Positions 56,262 to 64,000 of a stretch of 64,000 nucleotides of DNA are shown in pieces. A program made the translations under genes and the position numbers. Source of the DNA: Persicaria tinctoria (lineage: Eukaryota; Streptophyta; Magnoliopsida; Caryophyllales; Polygonaceae); NCBI GenBank assembly GCA_037127255.1, contig JBANSL010000004.1:31936467-32000466 (forward strand), written 5' to 3'. Numbering within the stretch: position 1 is the stretch's first letter; each line of letters starts with the position of its first letter. Below the pieces are notes generated by a model. It was not told where the DNA came from. It saw nothing but the letters and a program-made list of their open reading frames with translations, and did no database searches.

Positions 56262-57277
56262 TGATAACTACCTCCCTTGATTAAAATTGGAATAAATGTT
56301 TCAAAGGTTTTGACAGGATGTTTGTGTCAAAGACCTTGGAGCATTAAGAGTTGATGAAATACAAAACCTGTCTTATTTATCCGAATATTATTTAATCTTA
56401 ATATATACTTCCTTTATATTATATATATATATATATGTTTGACTAACCTTTTCAGGAAGTATTTCGAGATTATATCTTTCCTTTAGTACATATTGAGGAG
56501 ATCGAATTCAAAATAGATCATGGCTTCGGAGTATCCATAAATAGAAGATTCAAGATCAAGTCATGATTCGAAAGAGCCGTTGATGAAGATCTGGTGTTGA
56601 AGACCCTCACGCTCCATGCTCTTATATAAAGGAAAGGAAGAAGAAGACAGAGATAACATAGTGTTACACGAGCTTTCATTCATTCAAGCAAGATCTGTCT
56701 TCCTAAGTGTCTCTCTGCTAAGCGCTCAAGAGTTTGTTGTTTATTTCAAAGCCTTTGAGAGTCACTGTGAGCTTATAGGATATATTCATTTATAGTGTTA
56801 CTCGAGAGTTTATAACTCGGGAAGTTGCACTAGGCTATTGATTTGTGAGAGTACGAGGATTGTACTAGATAGCTGAGAGAGGTGGGGCTCTTCTAGATTG
56901 GTCTAGGACTCCAAGGGAACGTGAGTTGACTAGATTGCAATTGTATAGGAGAGAGGCTTCTCGGTGAGCTATTATGATCCTAAGCTAAGCAATCAATAAA
57001 GCCTTTTGAATCCTAGGGTTGTGGAAGAACCCTAGGTGGGGACGTAGGCCAAATTCGTGCCGAACCTCGTAAACAATTACTTGTGTTCTTTACTTATTGA
57101 TTTACCTTATTTTCGCACTTGGTTCGATTGTCTAACTTTGTGATTCAGGTTTAATATCAAAGGTTTTGGTACAAGCTCCAAAAGTCTTGAGACTTTCTGC
57201 GAAAAACGGGCATACTCTATTCAACCCCCCTTCTAGAGTATCTTTATATTACTTTGTTTTACATTATCGAACCTTCA
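56262..57277 (+). mobile_element. Element H 3' LTR
   Basis: 1016 bp, the same ends as the 5' LTR. It has an extra 45 bp near 56425-56475 (with TTTGACTAACCTTTTCAGG) absent from the 5' copy. It is followed by the AAGCT duplicate and the resumed coding text of element G. Confidence 0.92.
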
Positions 57278-57282
57278 AAGCT

Positions 57283-58190
57283 GAAGCCCTTTACCACGAC
57301 CACAACTTGGCCAACCCGGCTTTAGATCGTATAAAGCGTATATTGAAAGAATCACGGGACATCATTCGATAGTCGCCCTAGGATTTGAAGGGTCTCCCTC
57401 GCGAGATCACGGAGCACTCTTTAAGACTCAAACGAGATGCGAAGCCCGTGTGCCAAAGGAAAAGAAAGATGGCCGCTGAGAAGTCGGAAGCGGCAAAACA
57501 AGAGGTCAAAAAGCTTTTACATGGCGGATTCATACACGAAATAAGCGACTCGACATGGTTGTCGATTGTGGTATTGGTAAAAAAGAGCAATAGCAAATGG
57601 AGAATGTGTGTAAATTTTAAAGATCTGAACAAGGCTTAGGTAAAGGACAATTACCCTTTACCTTCCATTGACGAACTGGTAGACACCACGATGGGGTACA
57701 CAACCCTGAGTTTCCTTGATGCATACTCAGGCTACAATCAGATCAAAATGAGCCCCCGCGATGAAAAAAACACCGCCTTCATCACCAATCAGGGGATCTT
57801 TTGGTATAAGGTAATGCCCTTCGGGCTCAAGAACGCCGATGCAAGCTTCCAACGAATGATCGAGAAAGTCTTCAAGCCCCAAATTGGAAGAAACATCGCG
57901 GTTTACGTCGATGACATCGTAATTAAAAGCCTCACAAAAGAGAGCCACGACAATGACCTCCAGGAAATCATAGACACCCTAAGGAGGAATTGCGTTTGTC
58001 TGAATCCGAAAAAGTGTGTGTTCGGGGTGGATTCTGGAAAGTTCTTAGGTTTCATGATAATTCATCGCCAAATAGACGTTAACCCTTCAAAAGTTCAGAC
58101 GATACTCGACATGGTCCCCCAGAACATTGAACAACATCCAGAAATTGAATGGATATGTCAAATATCTGAGTAGGTTCTACTCACAACTAG
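57283..58190 (+). pseudogene. Reverse transcriptase of element G
   Basis: It includes KRKMAAEKSEAAKQEVKKLL, WRMCVNFKDLNKA followed by a stop, PLPSIDEL, FLDAYSGYNQIKM, KVMPFGLKNADASFQRM and the catalytic YVDDIVIKS (57904-57930). The thumb (FLGFMIIHRQIDVNPSK) is legible to about 58110, then frames shift. Several nonsense codons make it inactive. Confidence 0.88.
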
Positions 58191-59784
58191 TTGATCACTC
58201 CTTTCCCTTCTTTGAGCAGCTAAAAAAGAAAGGACCGGTTGAGTGGACCACCGCCCTGGATAATGCTTTCAAAAATATGGAGTACTTAGCAACATTGCTC
58301 ACCCTCATTACCCACGCGAACATGAAACTCCATAACTATATCTCGCGGTTGGGTCAACCACCATTAGTACACTGTTCACCAAGGAATCCAAGTTTCCCAT
58401 TTATTTCACTAGTAGGGTCTTACAACCGATCGAATCCAGATACACTCCCATAGAAAAGATGACACTATCGGTAGTGTTCGTAACACGAAGACTAAGGCCT
58501 TATTTCCAGGCCTATACCATCGAGGTATTATCTGATCTGCCCCTACATCAAATCCTCCATTCACCATCCCTCTCGGGAAGGATGGCAAAATGAGCAGTGG
58601 AGCTTTCGAAATTTGACATTCATTTTAAACCTAGAAAATCTCGTCTAGCCCAGGCTCTGGCCGATTTTGTTGTTGAAGCTGTTTTTACAGATTTCCAAGA
58701 TCGCGTGGGAGAATATTGGGTTATCAACGTGGATGGCTCAGTGTCGGTAAGAGGATGTGGGGCAGGAGTCACAATTACAAGTCCTAATGGAGAGGTAACT
58801 GATATGTCTTTCCAACTACTGTTCGAGGCTACCAACAACAAAGCCGAGTATGAAGCCCTCATCGCAGGTATTGAAAAGGCACTAGTCAACGGGCCTCGGG
58901 AAGTTCAAATTTTCACGGACTCAGAAGTAGTCACTCTACAAGTCAAAGGAGAGTATGAAGCGAAGACAGGAATGTTGCCTGAATATCTAGCTCGCGTGCA
59001 AACGCTCATAGTCGCCTTTGGGAAATGGTCCATTTCATATATCCCTCGTGAGAAAAACGAATGCGCCAATATTTTAGCTAGAATCAGAGCTACACTACCC
59101 CCAGGACTGGGCGATCGCGTGGTGATTGAGCAAAAGCATACAAGAGGAGTCCACGAGGGGTTTTTTAGAATATCCAACATCGAAGACTGGCAAAAACCGC
59201 TTTTAGAATACATAACTGAAGGCCCATTGATGAGCGAATTGCAGGATAGCCAAAGCATCAAAAGACGAGTTGCCCGCTTTCGAGTCAAAGACGGCCGCCT
59301 ATACAAAAGAGGTTTTAACCTCCCAAATCTCCTCTGTGTGTCGAACCAAGATGGTCTTGATCTAGGCTACTACTGGCCCACTTGCAGAGCTGATGCTGAA
59401 ATGATTATTCATATATGTGACCTCTTCCAGCGACATGCGTTGCTCAATCATCGCCCTCCTCATCCTATGAAATGCATATCGGCACCCTATTCTTTCGCAA
59501 TGTGGGGAATGGATATTTTGGGTCCTTTCCCAACAGTACCATGCCAACTGCGCTTCATCATTGTAATAGTGGATTACTTTATAAAATGGGTAGAAGCCGA
59601 AGCCATGGCTATCATCACAGCTGAAAAAGTATGGAAAAATATGATTTGCCGATTTGGAGTCCCACAAGCCATCATCACCGACCACGGTCCCCAGTTTGAC
59701 TGCGAGGGAATCCGAGATTTCTGCGCCGGGCTTCACATCGATTTCAGATTCTCATCAGTGGCTTACCCACAATCCAACGGATAA
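58190..59784 (+). pseudogene. Dual RNase H and first part of integrase of element G
   Basis: The ordinary RNase H is decayed (about 58190-58620, ending at WSFRNLTFILNL-like text). The second, archaeal-like RNase H is well kept: WVINVDGSVSVRGCGAGV, LLFEATNNKAEYEALIAGI and FTDSEVVTLQVKGEYEAK. Its presence identifies the Tat lineage. Integrase follows, but its HHCC histidine half is deleted (LLCVSNQDGLDLGYYWPTC). The core has GMDILGPF, ITDHGPQFD and YPQSNG, then TAA where Gln is expected, just before the catalytic Glu. Confidence 0.85.
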
Positions 59785-60322
59785 GCCGAAACCACGAATC
59801 ACCAGATTCTGAATGCCTTAAGGAAGAGACTAGGGACAACAAATGAAAGAGGGGTGGGCTGAAACCTTTCCACTGGTACCCTGGTCATATAGGACCTCGA
59901 CCAAGAGCCCAAATGGGGAAACGCTATTCGCAATGACTTTTGGAGTCGACGCGGTTATCCCAGTAGAATTGTTGGTACCATCAGCTAGAATTTTTTATTT
60001 CAACAAATACACCAATGACGAAGCCCTTGAACTGGAGCTCCACTTGCGAGAAGAATGTAGAGACACACCTGGTCTCAAAGCAAACGAATATCAGCGTCGA
60101 CTGGCTGAGGGGTACAACAAGCATGTCTTCCAACGCCCAATTCAAAAAGGAGACATGGTCCTTCGACAAGCAGCAGCAGGGGGTAAACTTGAACCCAAAT
60201 GGGAAAGTCCTTACGTCATCGACAAGGAAGTAGGTAGAGGTTCTTTCAAGCTTCAAAATTCAAAGGGAGCAATCCTCGCGATGTCATTGAACGTCAGAAA
60301 TCTCAAAGCTTATTTTGCATAA
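59785..60322 (+). pseudogene. Integrase C-terminal part of element G
   Basis: It starts with AETTNHQILNALRK after the stop, shifts frame near 59830, then is open for 159 codons: VPWSYRTSTKSPNGETLFAM, RIFYFNKYTNDEAL, FQRPIQKGDMVLRQ and the chromodomain-free end KLEPKWESPYVIDKEVGRGSF. It ends NVRNLKAYFA with a stop. Confidence 0.85.
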
Positions 60323-60448
60323 AGATTAGGAATATTGGAAACTTGGTGACTAAGATTTTCAGTGTATAGGAGCCAACAGGATTCCCGATTGGGTACGCCT
60401 CTACATATATATAAATGAAAGTTCAAAATCCAAAAATGATTGTCACTA
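60323..60448 (+). other. Start of the 3' region of element G
   Basis: About 125 bp of non-coding DNA after pol. Nothing recognisable except TATATATATAAATG near 60404-60416. Confidence 0.5.
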
Positions 60449-61195
60449 CGCATAAATTTAGCAATCGCGTGTCTTTCGAACACGGATGTGCAAACAATCC
60501 TCAAAGGAGAATAAATTTAGCAATCGCGTATCTTTCGAACAGGGATGTGCAAACAAGCCTCCAAGGAGAATAAAATTAGCAATCGCATGTCTTTCGAACA
60601 CGGATGTGAAAGCAAGCCTCCAAGGAGAATAAATTTAGCAATCGCATGTCTTTCGAACACGGATGTGCAAACAAGCCTCCAAGGAGAATAAATTTAGCAA
60701 TCGCGTGTCTTTTGAACACGGATGTGCAAACAAGCCTTCTGGGAGAATAAATTTAGCAATCGCGTGTCTTTCGAACACGGATGTGCAAACAAGCTTCCGA
60801 GGAGAATAAATTTAGCAATCACGTGTCATTTGACACGGATGTGCAAACAAGCCTCCAAGGAGAATAAATTTAGCAATCGCGTGGATTTCGAACACGGATG
60901 TGGAGAATAAATTTAGCAATTGCGTGTCTTTCGAACACGGCAGTGCAAACAAGCCTCCAAGGAGAATAAATTCAGCAATCGCATGTCTTTCAAACACGGA
61001 TGTGCAAACAAGCCTCCAAGGAGAATAAATTTAGCAATCACGTGTCTCTCAAACACGAATGTGCAGACATGCCTCCAAGCAGAATAAATTTAGCAATCGC
61101 GTGTCTTTCGAACACGGATGAGCAAACAAGCCTCTAAGGAGAATAAATCCATTAATCACGTGTTTTTTCGAACACAAATATGCAGACAAGCCTAA
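60449..61195 (+). repeat. 59-bp minisatellite, about 13 copies
   Basis: The unit begins GAATAAATTTAGCAATCGCG, continues TGTCTTTCGAACACGGATGT and ends GCAAACAAGCCTCCAAGGA. Copies start near 60451, 60510, 60570, 60629, 60688 and on to about 61143. One is shortened near 60900, and the last ones are diverged. Tandem repeats in the region downstream of pol are typical of Tat/Ogre-like elements and can seed satellites. Confidence 0.93.
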
Positions 61196-61340
61196 AAAAT
61201 AAACGCAACACGATCAGTATATTACATGTAAAGCGAGATACAAAAACGATTAACAAGATAGAGTTCATACAAACAACAGACGAATGATAGGCTAAAAAGG
61301 AAAACAAAACAAAACCAAATCTCGATCCACCCTCCCGAAC

Positions 61341-61735
61341 TCATTCACTCCCTTCCAAAACAACTATCGCATAGCGATTGCTCCCTTCATACTTAAAAAT
61401 GATAAGAGATCCCCTACCACAAAGCCCACTATCTTCAGCAAAAGCACACCAGCCTTTGGTTAGAATATAATGACCTTGGCTACCCCGAAATACCCTTAAG
61501 CGAAATTCTCGTCCATAAGGGGAAACTAAACAGACATGCCTTGACACGATGTGCCCATACATAGGACCGAAAGAGTCCGATAACAACTGCAAACAATCAA
61601 AGAAAAGCACTATTAAAAAGGCCATAAATACGACAACCACGAATAAAGAAGTAGAAGAACTACCAGATATTCAAGCTTCTCTTCAGAATCAATGGAGCGA
61701 AAAAAATAGCGATGACTAGGGTTGGGAGAAGTCAT
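61341..61735 (-). CDS. Small B3-domain protein, copy 1 (two exons, intact)
   Basis: Exon 1 (61735-61664) encodes 24 residues (MTSPNPSHRYFF...), donor GTAGTTC. The intron is 77 bp with acceptor TTGTTTGCAG. Exon 2 (61586-61341) encodes 81 residues and TGA. Both join in phase 0, giving 105 residues. The body reads FGPMYGHIVSRHVCLVSP, GREFRLRVFRGSQGHYILTK, GWCAFAEDSGL and GSLIIFKYEGSNRYAIVVL, the order of strands and the GW...F...GS..F.Y motif of a plant B3 DNA-binding domain of the REM type. It is antisense to element G and lies between two tandem-repeat arrays. A second, broken copy with the same exon sizes is 620 bp upstream. B3 domains bind DNA in the nucleus; a solitary B3 of this size has no other domain. 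Whether it is expressed is unknown. Confidence 0.7.
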
Positions 61736-61991
61736 GGTTCCTCACTCCAGGTCAGAAAAACAGAAACAACACGAAAAGGTGATTGAGAGAGGCTACTCCC
61801 TACACTATCATATATATCAACAAATAAAACCCATCCTGTTCAAAACGGGCATCAACACAACAAACAAGTGACCCCCTCAATCCAAAAACTTATCAGATCA
61901 ACTGCATGAAATTAAAATATCTACCCTATTACAACAGCATCGCGATGTTAGATCCCTACCCATCTTCAAAAACAAGAACCTTGAAGTGATT

Positions 61992-62009
61992 CCCCCCCCC
62001 CCCCCCCCC
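61992..62009 (+). repeat. C18 homopolymer
   Basis: Eighteen C residues that end the readable part of B3 copy 2 on the minus strand (as G18). Confidence 0.95.
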
Positions 62010-62354
62010 ACGTGTAAAAAACACCATCGATGATCCAACCTGCACATCATTATTAATCGCGAATCTTCCCCAACCTTCAGTCAAACATTAATGATTGAAG
62101 CTATCCTTGGAAACCCCAACACGAAAGTTTTTCCTAGTTGAGGAAACCAAACAAACATGGTCGGATACGACATGACCGTACATCCTTTCAAAGGCACAGG
62201 GGAGAGGCTGCAAGAAAAATCATCATTTCGTAAAGAATCGAAACTGAAAAACTATAAAGCATATCAGACATTGAGATTGTACCAAACGATGGAGCCGTTC
62301 CTCTTCATCGATACAACGGTAAAAATCTCGCATCTCATAATCGGGCGACGCCAT
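62010..62354 (-). pseudogene. Small B3-domain protein, copy 2 (broken)
   Basis: Exon 1 (62354-62283) is again exactly 24 codons (MASPDYEMRDFYRCIDEEER...), donor GTACAATC. The acceptor TTTTCTTGCAG opens exon 2 at 62217: FERMYGHVVSDHVCLVSS, KNFRVGVSKDSFNH, a TAA (62098-62100), then LTEGWGRFAINNDVQVGSSM and VFF before the G18 tract, where homology ends. Exon structure, phase and sequence mark it as a paralogue of copy 1, inactivated by the stop and by the homopolymer. Confidence 0.7.
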
Positions 62355-63216
62355 CTCTTTTTCTACCAAACAAAGATAATAAACAGTTAAAGAGAAGTAG
62401 ATGAACAGGTTGCTGCAAATCCCACGCATTTATATATCCAAAATAAAGTTGTACAGACCACGAAAACTGCAACAACATTTATTACACATGCCGGACGAGG
62501 AAGGGGGGCTGAATCGAGATTTCCCAAGATATCCTGTATGGCTTACACATGGCAGGAATCTATTCAGAATCCGACCAATTCATCTGTACATTTCAAATCC
62601 GTAAATAGTCATTTGTCACGAGAAACTTCAGATCAATCCCTATTACACCACTATAAAAAGTTGTCCTGTCACTGCATAAACCATCGCCTACAAGCAAGAA
62701 AATAGCAAGCAACATAGCAACTTCAAATTCAAACAACCCTCTCATATTCGATATTTACTTAGTAGGCGAGGAAAAATACATACACCTGTTGTTGCCTTAT
62801 TGCTTCGGCGAACATTTCGAACCCCAGTTTCCAAAACAAATCATTTTATCCACTCACATCGTAAAGGATTTCCCTGTTCATATCACATGAGGCATCTACG
62901 GTTCCCATTAAGTGGCACGAGGATGGAGAGACTTTGTCGAGACTCACAGGCTCGAACTGGAGACATCGATATTGTTCACCCATCTAGGCAAAGCAAGGTT
63001 TTAAGTCCACTTTTAGGACAAACAGGGCCATAACATCAAAGAAGAGATGGATGCCACTAGATACGATGGTCCAAAAGCAAATAGGTTCTAGTTTATCTTC
63101 ATCTGTAGGTCGCTATGTAGTAATTTTTTTTATCAAATACAATGAAATGTAATGCGAACTATCAATGAAAAGTCTCAATTCTCCATTACGATTAAATTTC
63201 AGCATATTTCGCCTTT
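62355..63216. other. Unassigned region upstream of the B3 copies
   Basis: No recognisable gene. It would contain the promoter of B3 copy 2. It is AT-rich with short ORFs of no family character. Confidence 0.45.
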
Positions 63217-63217
63217 G

Positions 63218-63545
63218 CGCCACAGACGTTGAAGATTGTTTTTAGCTCTATCGGTTTCTCCATTGCGTGGCGTACACTGGAGATTACCTACTTTTGTTCA
63301 ATCTCCTCTACGCCACAGACGTTGAAGATTGTTTTTAGCTCTATCGGTTTCTCCATTGCGTGGCGTACGCTGGAGATTACCTACTTGTGTTCAATCTCCT
63401 TTGCGCCAAGGATGTTGGAGATTGTTATTAGCTCTACCGGTTTCTCCATCACGTAGCATACACTGGATATCACCTACTTTTGTTTAATCTCTTCTGCGCC
63501 AAGGACGTTGGAGATTGTTATTAGCTCTACCGCGCTCAGTATCTC
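63218..63545 (+). repeat. 93-bp tandem repeat, about 3.5 copies
   Basis: Units start CGCCACAGACGTTGAAGATT or CGCCAAGGACGTTGGAGATT at 63218, 63311, 63404 and 63497. The period is a multiple of three, so one plus-strand frame shows a 31-residue repeat, which I regard as a by-product. Confidence 0.93.
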
Positions 63546-63573
63546 TAAGTTACATGTCCTTGAGAGCATTGCT

Positions 63574-63592
63574 GGGGGGGGGGGGGGGGGGG
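63574..63592 (+). repeat. G19 homopolymer
   Basis: Nineteen G residues just after the 93-bp repeat array, bordering the antisense ORF remnant on its 3' side. Confidence 0.95.
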
Positions 63593-64000
63593 ACTTCTTC
63601 ACGCAATCCCCAAAATGAGCAAAATGGTTGACACTTTGAATGATGCCACCGTCCACTCCTTGTATAAAAACATCGGACAGATAATCATCGAGAAAAGCAT
63701 CACCATCTGTCTCAAGGAAATGGGTCAGCCAGGTTCGACCGTCCTTTGCAAAGAAGTTGAGCTCCCCGCGAATGGCCGCCAACTCAGCCTCATAGAGAAA
63801 AGCCACTTTTACCCTCATCACCCAGCATGTAGTCGTAAAGCATATTCTTCGTCAAAACCATATCTTCGACTGAAGTAAAATGCTCCAATTAGCCTTTACC
63901 AAGGTCCAACTCCCCGCGAATGGCCGCCAACTCCACCTCAAGACCTCAGATCTGATCACCTAAGCGCGTAATCTCAACCTCATGCTACGACCCCCTCTCT
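63593..64000 (-). pseudogene. Antisense ORF remnant in the 3' region of G
   Basis: On the minus strand, entering from the window edge, the text reads EVEITRLGDQI, a stop, LEVELAAIRGELDLG, then KNMLYDYMLGDEG and EAELAAIRGELNFFAKDGR, then FLDDYLSDVFIQGVDGG and NHFAHFGDC. The ELAAIRGEL unit occurs twice (plus-strand 63749-63788 and 63908-63944), which suggests a local duplication. It resembles the helical antisense extra ORFs known downstream of pol in Tat elements, but frames are broken and most of it may lie outside the window. Confidence 0.35.

Larger units (their letters stand above)
48521..57277 (+). mobile_element. Element H: Sirevirus-type Ty1/copia element with envelope-like ORF
   Basis: 8757 bp with LTRs 48521-49491 and 56262-57277, TGATAACT...CCTTCA, and perfect 5-bp duplicates AAGCT (48516-48520 and 57278-57282). 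Its initiator-Met primer site, two gag zinc knuckles, copia order integrase-RT, an extra downstream ORF, and AAAGGGGGAGA-like purine motifs before the 3' LTR fit the Sirevirus group. By eye the LTRs differ at about 3 percent of positions, plus a 45-bp indel near 56425-56475. The polyprotein has a frameshift and two nonsense codons, a substituted catalytic residue in integrase and no RNase H. It is inserted between protease and RT of element G. Confidence 0.93.
45831..64000 (+). mobile_element. Element G: Tat-lineage Ty3/gypsy retrotransposon, decayed, nested host of H
   Basis: It comprises the end of a 5' LTR, a TGGCGCC-type primer site, gag, protease, then (after H) RT, a dual RNase H region and integrase, followed by a long 3' region. 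The second, archaeal-like RNase H between pol and integrase is diagnostic of the Tat lineage, and a long, repeat-bearing 3' region is typical of it. The coding sequence has many stops and frameshifts. No 3' LTR is recognised before the window end, so the right border is open, and whether everything to 64000 belongs to it is inference. Confidence 0.7.

Noticed and set aside
60449..61195. CRISPR array
   Set aside because: Units are contiguous tandem repeats without unique spacers, in a plant retrotransposon.
63229..63456. Repeat protein of 31-residue units
   Set aside because: A by-product of a 93-bp tandem repeat whose length is divisible by three.

Overview
This window is plant nuclear DNA from a repeat-rich intergenic region. 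The evidence is dense nested LTR retrotransposons of plant lineages (Athila/Tat-like, CRM-like chromovirus, Sirevirus-type copia), a CACTA DNA transposon, and fragments of plant genes (PRP40, a NUDT20/24-type Nudix hydrolase, an HVA22-like protein, an RPA70-like protein, B3-domain proteins). The AAACCCTAA-type leaders and intron signals are plant-like. I cannot name the species. Most of the DNA is mobile, and I found no complete conventional host gene except possibly a 105-codon, two-exon B3 gene.

Layout. (1) 1-24450 is dominated by one family of large LTR elements (LTRs about 1.9-2.25 kb; the B, C and D copies have a tRNA-Asp-type primer site; one gag-protease ORF; no RT/RNase H/integrase core). 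Element A enters from the left (3' LTR 1241-3179). Element B (3612-13107) is complete, with an open 1152-codon ORF and nearly identical LTRs. Element C (LTR 13714-15855 plus part of gag) is fused to element D (16668-24450), whose protease region holds a solo LTR (19113-20402) with a perfect 5-bp target duplication. Parts of an unidentified minus-strand host gene lie on both sides of B. (2) 24451-32617 is a defective minus-strand CRM-like chromovirus (E) whose integrase C-terminus runs into its own 3' LTR. It sits in an intron of an RPA70-like gene relic (32724-33354). (3) 33880-36225 is a mosaic of an Athila-like pol fragment (minus), a CRM-like LTR-start fragment (plus) and a tRNA-like inverted repeat. 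(4) 37133-43321 is a CACTA element with TSD GAA. It carries no recognisable transposase, but it holds fragments of at least three host genes, all on the minus strand. (5) 44330-45830 is a partial minus-strand LTR of the first family (F). (6) From 45831 to the window end is a decayed Tat-lineage element (G). It is split between protease and RT by a Sirevirus-type copia element (H, 48521-57277, TSD AAGCT) that carries an envelope-like ORF and has lost RNase H. Downstream of G's pol are a ~59-bp minisatellite, two tandem antisense B3-domain mini-genes, a 93-bp tandem repeat and an antisense ORF remnant.

How the parts relate. Elements B and D keep gag, protease and an integrase-like tail, so they would need RT and integrase from elsewhere. 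The strongest candidates for something not described before are: dense TCGA-NN-TCGA palindrome arrays present both in the non-coding LTRs and in the coding hinge of the A-D/F family; the multi-gene capture in the CACTA element; and the paired B3 mini-genes in the hypervariable 3' region of a Tat element. All coordinates, LTR ends and splice sites were read by eye, without database searches.
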